In this document: piece after piece, positions 50,501 through 61,258 of the stretch
How positions within the stretch are numbered: the first letter of the stretch is position 1
Layout: each line of letters starts with the position of its first letter
NCBI GenBank assembly: GCA_031216445.1
Contig: CM062211.1
Location: 818,001-882,000 of the forward strand
Reading direction: 5' to 3'
Length of the DNA: 64,000 bases
DNA from: Lateolabrax maculatus
Lineage: Eukaryota > Chordata > Actinopteri > Acropomatiformes > Lateolabracidae
Position numbers and translations under genes: made by a program
The notes under the pieces: generated by a model
The model's database searches: none
The model's input: only the letters and a program-made list of their open reading frames with translations
What the model was told of the DNA's origin: nothing

Positions 50501-53500
50501 TGTACTGAGTTGATGGTTTATTTGGAATCCAGGACCACAGCCACTGTAGCACCACCGAGTCTCTCTTTTGCCCAGCACCTGGCTCATGATTTAGCTATTC
50601 CTTCCATCTCAAAATTATGAAAGGTTTCAGTATTAGTTTACATCAAGTTGCACACACTCCCTCCTCTCATTTGCCTTCTCTTTCATTCTGTCTCGCTCCC
50701 TCTCTTTCTTTAGCCTGTCCTCATCTCAGCAGCATCTTTTCATTAGAGCATCAGTTGCAGTTCAATTTGTCTCAATCATTATGTTGTCTGTGCTGTGTGA
50801 TGGCAGTGAGGCAGTAGTGCTTCGTGTCAAAGGAAGCAGACAAACTAATAGCAGTGTCAAATGTAACATACTAATGCTGTTCAGGCTGTGCCAGTGCAGC
50901 ACTGGGATGGCCTTTGTGCTCTCAGCACCCATACACATACACAAATGTTTGTTTGTGCGCATAGGCATGATGAAGGCACACACAGATTCAAAGAATACAC
51001 ATTTAATCAAAACACCACTGGTGATTTCACTATTAGGGTTAGGGTTAGGGTCAAAATAAGTTAGGACATGAACTAGTGTTTATCCTTGTCCATGAATTCC
51101 AAATTCAACATGTGTCTGACACTGCTACAAGTTCAATTTACTACTTTTATTAAGTTTCACATGTAACACCCCTCTATCTGTGCATATTTCTGGTGCAAAA
51201 TGAGGGATATTTGGTTGCAACCAGCTGGACACCAAATAATCACGCCTTTCAAACCTTAGACCTGGTTTAAGATTGAAATGTCTTTAACAACACATTCCAT
51301 CACTAGCCAGAGATGCTGCATTGGCTGACCCTGATCTCATTGTGGAGGGGTTTATTTTCAAAGGAAAACCTCCATACAGAGGTGTTTCCAATGTAATCCC
51401 AGTGACGTTAACATGACATATTAGCTGCCCTGGAACACAACAGGTAACAAGTGAAACACCATCAGGACAGGTGACATGCTGGTACAACAGGGCTTAGCCA
51501 GTGAGGAGAAATAAAATATTCAGTTAAAAGATAATTGAGGAAGAGAAGGACAGAGAGATAGAAGAGGGATGAGGAAGCACCCCATAACCAAATTCTCCAC
51601 TCTTTCTCCAAGCCACACTGGCCAGAACCTGCTGAAATGAAACTTGTGTAAGTATTGAACGTGGTTTAATAGAATATATACTGTACAGCATATCAGTTCC
51701 AGATACAGGGAGAGATTTCTGATGTACCTCTGTCTTAAAAAATAAAACAAAGGTTAAATTCAAAGCAGAAGAGGCAAGTAGTATTTCAGAAAAAAGTACA
51801 AATTTGATTGAAACACCCTTGTTATTTTGGGTAAATAAAGTAATATCATTCATTCATCTATCGAAAGATGGATTGAAGGTCTGAAAGTGGCAGGGTGCAG
51901 TCATTCGGAAACCAAATCATGTCCTTTTTTATTTTTTTTATGTAGAAGTCCATAATCGTCTAATGTTCATTAATAGCAATCCCTTGGCAATATTTGTAGG
52001 AATATAACACCCAAATATGAACGGAAAACCGATTGGAGCAGGTTTGACCAGTAGTTCCTAAAATGTGGTATATCATGCAGCCCCCCCAAAACAAAAGCAG
52101 TATTTGACTATTTCCGTCTTGTGTTTCACTTGCATCATCACCAAAACTACAGACATTGGTGTAATCTTAAAATAGATCCGATGATAAACATCTTATAAAA
52201 TTAGGGCTAACGTGTGATTTCAACACAAAAAGGTTTTGGGAGTAAACATCCATTTGGTCTCAGGGTTGTCCAGTCTGCTAACTTCAACCTTGATTGAACA
52301 TAAACTCTAATGAATGATTCAATAAGCAGAAAGGACTGGGGTGTCTGAGCCAGTTTCACTGGTGTATTTTTCCTTGCATTTACTGCCCCTCCTGGTGATT
52401 GTGGTTTTGAGAATATTCTGCCAAGTACAATGCAACGCTTTCATGGCGTAGTTCTATGGGGCAAGATGCTTTTCTTGTAAGATATCCTGTTTTTGTAAAA
52501 TTGGTAATCAAAAATGAGGGGAATGGGAAACAAAACATTTGGAATAAGGTGCGACTGGCAAAGTAAATGTTAGTCATTGAGATAACCTTAGAGCCATCCG
52601 TAAATTTGATAGGTAGAGTCAGGTTGAAAGGGTTTAAAGGAAAAGATTGACCTCTTTTACTCCATTTTCAGCACGTTAGATACTATTGCAACAAAACTGT
52701 GACTGTGGGAGTAGACACAGTGGGCATCAAGGATTACAAAAAAAGATTAACAAATTAACGGGGACAGAGAGAGGAGGACGAGGAAGAACGGAGAGGAGTG
52801 GAGTCGGGGATACAAGCACAAGCGCCATGGCAACACATAGAAAGAGGAAGAAAAGAGTTACCCATAAGTAGCCGCCGTTTCACCCGCTTGTCCACATCAG
52901 CTACTGACGTGGCATTGAACTCAGAGCTCTCAATTGCAGCCTCATCTTTCTCTAAAACACAAGTGACAAGGGGACAAACAGTGAGCAGCAGGTTAATGAG
53001 AAGCCCAAATGACCAGACCTTCAGCCCCTCTTGGCGTTTGAGCAAAAACCAAAGCCAAGAAGCAAGAAGCGATGAAGAAGCGCCAAAATCCCTGTTAGAG
53101 TGTTAATCCCCAAACAAATGATAAATCCCCCAGAGCAAACAAAAGAACAAAACGAAATAAATGAAAATGATCAGTATCAGTGTGTAGCTTACAAAATGAA
53201 GCGGTAGGTAGGCAAGTATGTAGGAAGGGAAGGGAAGGGGAGGTTCAGGGCTTAGATATGAAAAAAGTAAAAAAAAAAATATAATAAAAAGATAGGTAAA
53301 GGGGTGGGGTTTTGGGGATGGAGCAGGATTGGGGTGAACGTTAAGGGGATTTTAATTCTAATGCTAACGTTGCTGTTGTCCCTGATGCAGCTTCTGTCTT
53401 CGATATCAAACAGCCCCTCTTTGTTAGCAAGGATTCCCTTGCATTAGGATGGAGGAGGAAGACGTGAAAGACAGGGAGGGGAGGATACATGTCCAATATT

Positions 53501-54501
53501 TCCAAAAGAAGCTGCCTTAAATGAGGGCACAGAGACAAAATCAAAGGGGGGGTGATTATGACAACAAGAAAGAGGAGAAAGGATGGTGCAGAGGAAGAGG
53601 ATGAGAGGTCAAACAGCAGTGGGAGGTGCTCAGAGAAACGGGCAATTACAAGATGATCAGGAGAAAATGATGAACAGAGTAGAAAAGAGCGCAAGGGAAA
53701 GACGTAACACAGAATCAGTCCCAGCATGGACCAGAATAGGAGGACTATATGAGGGAAGGAAGGGGGCAAACAAAGAAATGGTGTTTGACAAGGTAGTGCA
53801 GGGAGGGCATGCAGATAAGTAAAAAAGCAGGAAGAGGTAGTCTGGGGCAGCGCTGGTTGCCTGTTTGTCTATGGGACACATTACAACTGGCTTTAACAGT
53901 CAACGCTGGAAAAACCACATTCCCAAAGCTGGGCAAGGGAGATGAGGGGGCTGAGGGATGGAGAGAGGAAGGTGAGGGGGGAGCGGTACGAGGGTGGCGG
54001 ACGCAATGATTGTAGAAGGGGGTGAGATCACTGTTAAGATGGCATGCATGTGGTGCAGTGTTGGGGATGGTGAGTTTGATGATGGGGCAAGGAGAGGGAG
54101 GCGGCCTTTTACTGGGCCTGAGTCATTACGGCCTGAATGAGCATCTCTCTGTGAATGGACACCAGTTGTCACAATAGGACTGGCCTTTGATGTACACAGA
54201 CCACCACCACCACCATATGGTGGTGGGTGGGGGGGGGGGATACTTAATGCCCCTTCCATGGCCCAGCCTCGGCCCGCTACTGTTTTCTTTCTTTCCTCTC
54301 AGGCGGTTGATAGACAAAGTGGAGGACCCTCTGAAGTACACTCAGGGGTGAATGCTGGTGTTCAGCTAACGGCAATAATGTGGAATGTGGTTTTGTGAAT
54401 TTGTGTGTGTGTGTGTGTGTGTCTAATTGTTGAAACAAATGCTTGTGCACACCAGTGTGTATGCTTTTGAGGATCTGTGTGCTTAAATGTGTGAACAAAT
54501 C

Positions 54502-54532
<31 letters not shown>

Positions 54533-55738
54533 AGTGGATGTATATGGCAGGTTGAAAAGGGTTGGGAAGAGAGTCCACAGGGAGGGGATTATTTTAGAGA
54601 GCCAGAACTACACAGGACCAGGAGGGGGGACAGCTAAACCACTCTAGACTACTACAAATAGGAGGAGAATGGTAAAAAAAAAACAACAACAACAATGCAC
54701 TGGAAGGAAACAGAAGGACCAGGGTCCCTAAAACAACAACAATAAAAAAGATCTTCAATTCAAAAAGGAAAAATGAAAAAAAAGGGAACCATATGAATGC
54801 AGTGCAGGTTCTCCCATGCAGCAGGATAAGCAAACAAACAGAGAGACACACAGGAAGATTAGTAAAAGACGCAGTGACAGACAAATGGACGATGTGGTAC
54901 ATGCGAGTGGACACATGCAGAAGAAATGGCATGTTATAAGAGTGAAGAAGGTGAGCGGTGCAAGACCCTGCCTCTCTATTAAGGTGTATGGAGCAAGAAA
55001 GGGGGCTGATGGTGGGGATGAAGCATGGAGGTCATTTTCAGTTTTTAATGAGTCAACTCCTTTTTTGTTTGGAACTGTGAGGATGCAGATGATGAGGAAG
55101 TAGTGAGAAAGCTGAGGAGGAGGAGGTTAGGTTTGCTTTCTTGGGAGCTTTATTGAAGATCAGGCTGCAATTGAGATGTCTTTAACCACAGTCTAACACA
55201 TGGCCAACCAACAAACCCACTCCAGCCCCCACCCACAGTCACTCCTTTCTATTGTGCACTGAGGATTAATCCTTTAATCCACCTGATTTGGTTTTAACAT
55301 GGATGGTCAGACAAGACAGGCAATCAGGTACTATCACCAGAAAGCAGGAGGAGGAAGGAGGTGGGAGGAGGAGCAGAGATACAGCGCTACATAGAAAAAG
55401 TAAAAAGGAAGGTGAGGGATTAAAGGTATGCCCGTAGAGCAATTGGGACTCTCAGACCCCAGACAGATAGGTCCTTTCTCTTGTCAAAGTATGAATGCAG
55501 ACAGAGAGAGAGACGTAAAGACACAAGACATTGGGAGAGAAGAGGGGAGAGGAAGGTCCCTGCTCGCTCTCATTCTGCTTCCACTTCGAAGGCTTTCTTT
55601 TATGGTGTGTTTCACCTCTTCAATGCAGCTGGAAAGAAAAAGGGGGTTATTGGCAGTCAAAACCTGATGCTTTTGTAAAGCAGCACCGCAATCTGCTCAA
55701 GTGGTGAGGGTGAGAGATAGAGGACGACAGACAGAGAC

Positions 55739-55769
<31 letters not shown>

Positions 55770-58700
55770 TTGACAGATGGGGGGAGGTTCCAGTGTTTGA
55801 ACACAGCAGGAAGGACAACACATCAAAATGGGTCAGATAATACTGTGTCTGTGCATGATAAACAGCATTGACATCATTCTCATTTCACAGTCAGGAATGA
55901 GAAAACTTGATGTTTTCTAGATGTGCAGGTGGTTGTGATCTCCAGTTTAAATGTAACAAAATGTTAATTCACACTTACACTTTTTTTTGTTGTTGTTGCT
56001 GTTTTAACCACATGGAAAAGTTTACATGATTTGTTTCATTAAGGTTTACACTGCCCATTACAAATGAACCAGAACTTGTAAACAAAAGTCACATACACTC
56101 CCAAGCAGCTCATTAATAAAACAGAGATTTGGTGACCTCTCATCCTGCCCGATTAGAGATTCTGGCAGCAGAGTCAAAACAAAGTCTGATTACAATCTCT
56201 GAATTTAAGTGATTACTGCTTCAGGAATTTCTTCCTAGAAAGAACTGCTATGAACACCTTTTCTGGTGTTAGTATCAATTGTGAATAATTGAAGAAACTG
56301 TCAGTGTTTGGCAGTGCCTCCTGTTTTCCTGTGTTTTCCCTCTTGCCCTGTGTCTTGTTTTTCCCTTGTCTATGTGGGCGTAGCTTCTGCCTAGCAGTCC
56401 CTTCCTCTCTCTCTCGCTCTCTCTCTTTCCTTGTGTCTGTGTGTGACTGCCTGAGTGGAGACAGGTGTGCTGGACCTGGAGCAGAGCTTCGTCCGCTGCA
56501 TCCCATCCTACTATCAAGACTCCTACAAAGGCTCAGCCCTGACACACTCATGTTGCCAGATTGTAGTACCTGCTTTGTCAGTTTATGTTTCAAACCAACT
56601 TTGTAGAATAGATAATATTTGTTTGTTACCTGCATTCCCTAATCCTGTTTCTCCTCTCCCCTGCAGTTTTGTCTCCAAACCCTTTCTCCTTGCTCCCACC
56701 TTGTGGGTATCCAACCACCTCAATCATTCCTTGGATCTTCAGCCTCCACATCCTGGCTTTCCCTGCCCGGCTCCACTCCACTCTTTTAATGAATGAATTT
56801 AATGATCTTTGCTGTCATCAATTGCTATATATCTATCCAAACTGAAAAACAGCTGTTACCTGAAATTTAAAACGAACTGTTCTATGTATGTCAATACATT
56901 TTTTTTTTTTTTTTTAAAGAATTGTATTTTTGCACTAGCATTTTGGACAAGTCACTTCATAACTTGGACTTTTGGACAATCACTTGTGTTAATATATTTG
57001 TTATTAACAGAGATGACTATCGCTATTAGTTGAGCCCAGTTTGTTTTGCGCACAGTTTATGAATTCATACCTTCAAATTAATGATTCCAACACAAAGGGA
57101 AAGAACAAACAATATGTTGCCAAAGATAACACAACATTGTATTTAACAGTCAAAATGTTAAATACATCTGCACACCATAATCCAAAATCCACATAAAATT
57201 GTATAAAGCGTCCCATTTAGATTGTGCATGACCTGACAACTTTGTTTACTTAGTACTGCGTTACACAGGATAATTTGTGCAGCTATCAGTCAAAGCTGGC
57301 CAGCAAAAGTACACAAAACCTTCTGAAAGGATGTCCAATGTAGCATCAAAACTGTATGAAGTATCAAGAGGGAGGACAAATGGAACAAACACGATTACTA
57401 AATCCTATTAATCAGATGGATCAGGTCACCTAAATCTGTACATGACTGCAAATAATTTGATAAAAGTAATCTAAAGTACCAATTTGAGTGAACAAATTAT
57501 TACTTTGCAAATGCAAATATGTGCGCACATTTATCAATACCTTACATTATAAGCCAATATACTCAAACTACAACCAGTGTGACTGGAACAAGCTGCAGTA
57601 GAACATAGAAGTGGTGATGAAAATTGCTGTCAGGCTCTAAAAACTGTTCCTTACATTTATTTCAGCAGGATCGGAGGTGGAGAAAACAGAGTTATGAACA
57701 AAAGGCAGAGAGAGCTGCCTGCTGGGTGTTGGCTGTGCTCACTGAGTCAACTGAGTTTTGCAAGATGAATGTGTTTTTCAGAGTTGTAGATGTGTCAGTC
57801 ATTCATATTCCACCGGTCAACTCATTGCTCATTCGTTGGCCCTGACTCTTTACCGCTGTAATACTTCCTCCAAGACTTACTATGGGCATTATCATAGCGT
57901 TTGTGGGATTGAGACATAGATGCTTATGTGACAGAGATTATGGAGACAGAGACTCATAAGAGACATCATCATTTTCTATTTGGACCATGTACACCCTGAT
58001 TTACTGAATACCATGCTGCAGTTTGTTTCTATATCCAATGGGAATCCTCTCAAAGGTGATGTCAACTTTTTTTTATTTCATTAGAAATCTTTAACACAGA
58101 AACATTGGAGCAATGTCATATACACACCAGTGAGCATTTAAGGGACTTTTTGCCATAAATTGCACCTCTACGGAAGTGCTTACATCCAAAGTGAGGCAGC
58201 TCTACATGTCATGCTCTGATGTAGAATATTTAAGCAACCTGAGAAGTTCAGCTCTGGGCATGGAAGCTTACTCACTCAAGGAGTTTTTTAATAGTTGCCC
58301 AAAATTGAACAAGGAACTGACTGCAGTATTCAAAGCAAAGTCAAGCTATTATAGAAGTAACATTCAGACAGCAATGTTCAACTTGTGCCCAATTTTGAAA
58401 TCATTGCACCTATTGCGAGCAATCGTTTTAATTTTGTGCTTGAAATACAAATGCTATTAAAACAATTTTTTTTAAATTCTTATGCTCTCACTGCATTGCT
58501 TTTTAATTTTTATTTCAGCTTGCACAAAACTGAAATGAATGTCAATCTTTCTTTTTTCTTTTTTTAATCTACTAACAACCCTACAGTAATGGTTCTAGTG
58601 GGTTATACACAATAAAATAATTGATTACAACATTAATGCAGGTTACATAAAGGATATAGTATGCATGAAGCTGGACTACAGCTTTCATAAATAAGTCATT

Positions 58701-61216
58701 GATTGAATGAGGTCTCACCCCTACATTTTTCACAGCATTTTTTAACAGCTGCAGGGCTACAATGAAACCTGAGTCTCATCCATGTCATTATTGACAGTGT
58801 GGATTTATTATAGTTATAAATCAAGGTAAAGCTGGATGTGGAGATCATTTTGTAAAAGTGCTGTTTTTCTTGTTTGCACAAGCAGCTAGCTGTCTCTTTT
58901 GTGTTTGGACTGTTTAAATAAGATGAGGCTGAAGGAAAGGGAGAAGAAATTTGGGGAGATCCACCCACCACCACACTTCAACACTTTGTTACTTTTCTTC
59001 TTTTAAATCATCTGCACTGAACCTGTCCGGGGGCTTCTAACACACAACAGATGTTATAGTCAAACAGCTGGGCTTCAGGGTATGTGTGTGTGCGTGAACT
59101 GGAAAGCCATCTTGGTTGTCACTCACCGATGCAGGTCTTGCTGTCTGAGTGCAGGGCGTACTTCTGGTGGCAGCCACACACCGGCCCTGTGTCTGTGTCA
59201 TCACATGTGTGCTGGCAACCGCCGTTTCCATAGTTACATGTCACTGAAGACAACACACACACATTCAAGTCTTACTCCTGGCTTGTATATTGTGTGTAAC
59301 ACAAGGCTCATTACATTTAGCTAGAACAATGACGAGGAAAGACAGTTTGGCCTAATGTACCTGACAGAAGCCCCAGAGCGATATTTATACTGTGCAGTAA
59401 TAAAGAAGGAAAAAATGATGCCGACAGGATGTATGGCTTGACATGACAGGTGGGAGTGGATAACAGGATGAAGAGAAAGAGAGGCAGAAGGAGAGACAGG
59501 GGAAAACAAAGTGAGAGATGGAGAGGGAGAGTATGAGGAAATAATAAGATATACAGAGAGAAAGGCTGAGAGAGCTACAGAGGGGAAAGAAGATAAAGAG
59601 GAGAAATAAAATAGGAGTAGCAGAAAAAGTAGATAATACAGAACAACAGGACTAAACAAGAAAAAAGAGGGAGAGAGAAGTTTAAGAAAGGGGGAAAGTT
59701 ACAGAAGAGGGAAAACTAAAGACAAAAGGGATGAGGAAGGGAGAAAGAGAGGGTTAAATGGGAAGAGTAGAGAAAGAACCAAAATATATTTTCTCAGTGT
59801 TAAATTCTGTAAAAAAATAAAAATAAATAAATAAATAAAAATCATATTCTATATTAAGTAAAGGTTCTATTGTTTTTAAGTTTATTAGACACCTTTTAAT
59901 ACTCAGTTTTTGGGACAGCTTTGTGTTTATTTGTTTGTTAGGGTTAAGGGCAAGGGACATTTGGAAAAAGTCTGGGTCATGGATATTTTATTTGCTCTGG
60001 CAGATACATCTGGCCCCTCTCCCATTCAGATTTCCACCAGAACTGAAAGGCGGTGAGCCAATCACAACCGTTTATCTGATATGAGTGGGGTTTAATGTAA
60101 GGACTGACAGAGAGGAGCGCTGTTGAGGCCTCTTTGTAAATAACCAAGATGGCAGCCGCCAATGCAGAACATTCCACAGCCAGCTATAGCGGCAGTATCA
60201 AACAAAGTGATGGACGGTAAATTTTCTCTAAAAGAAGACAAAATAGTGCACTTAAACTTCATGTTGATAAGAAATATGTGTTTGCTGTACTTCTGACAGG
60301 ACGTTCCATACGACGGGACGGCGTTTTGTCACTCTGATTGGTTGTCTGCACATTGATAATGCCCCTTGGAAATCTAATAATACGCATTTGCTAATTGCTC
60401 TGCGATGCCAGGCTAAGTCATGGTCTCTTTTGGATTATAAAGCTGCCTCGAGTTTGTTGTACATTAATTTGGAAGTCCTCCAAATTAAATGACAAACTAC
60501 GTCATCAACATGCCCGCCAGAATGACAAAACAACTTTGCTGTTTTCTGATCTTTCACTTTGATGGTTTGGTTAGGTTTACACACAAAACAAACTTGATTA
60601 GGGTTATGGAAAGATAAAGGTTTGGGTTAAAATGACTACTTGGTTAAGGTTTAGGGTACTTCGTCATCATGGTTACAATAATAAACCTTAAACTGGAACT
60701 GGTTCCTGTATTTGAAATGCAGTTAAAAAGGTTCCCGACTTCCTGGAAAACTTCCTGAGGTCAAAAGGGGCCTTAAGAGGTAAGGGAGACAAGGAGTTGA
60801 AGGAAAGAGAAAAGGTTTTGTTTTCTAAATTCTTTCTTGAGAAAAATTTAAGAAAGAATGTGAAGGACATGAAAAATTTGAAAAGATATAAGAGTGAGAA
60901 AAAGAAGGCACTCATGCAAGAGAGATAAAGAAGGGGAGAAAGCAAAAGAGCAAATGTGAGAAAGAGGATATTGTAACAATGAGACTTTAGTGCAGGACCT
61001 TTCTTGGAGCTTTTTTGAGAACTCACTAACCCTAGCCCTTATCCACCATAGAAACCAGGTTTTAACTTCTCCTAATTTGCCAAATCTTCACAGTTTTTGA
61101 GGTGAAAAGGGAAAGCAAAAGCAGTGAATACTGTAGAAACTGTGCAAGGGAGGAAATGGAGGAAAGCAGTAAAAATGGAGAGAGACATAGAGGACATGAG
61201 AGGAGAAGGAAGGGAC

Positions 61217-61258
<42 letters not shown>

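Larger units (their letters stand above)
46520..52861. other. scube1 intron between linker exon and EGF6
   Basis: 6,342 bp intron. It contains R2 copy 2 at 49550-49871, a CA microsatellite at 50456-50477, three telomere-type hexamers at 51033-51050 and a non-repetitive stretch at 48240-48480 (TTTATTGGTCAGAGTGATTT and following) that could be conserved non-coding. No exon is recognised. Confidence 0.6.
52952..59126. other. scube1 intron between EGF5 and the linker exon
   Basis: 6,175 bp intron with strong strand asymmetry: long purine-rich blocks on the plus strand around 53420-54020 and 55080-55790. It also holds a palindromic CCA/TGG tract at 54201-54239, two GT microsatellites at 54402-54422 and 54502-54529, a GA microsatellite at 55741-55769 and a T run near 56900. 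Nothing codes recognisably. 57000-59000 is plain AT-rich sequence. Confidence 0.6.

Noticed and set aside
52755..53045. Apparent signal-peptide-like N-terminus (LLINLLLTVCPLVTC) running straight into the linker exon, suggesting an alternative first exon
   Set aside because: The start codon of that frame is TTG, not ATG, and the hydrophobic stretch is simply the intron polypyrimidine tract translated. Read-through into phase 1 exons is always in frame here because the acceptor G completes the codon.
53341..53769. 142-codon minus-strand frame rich in Leu, Ser, Phe and Pro
   Set aside because: It lies in a purine-rich block; the complementary strand encodes only CT-type codons. No domain and no splice context.
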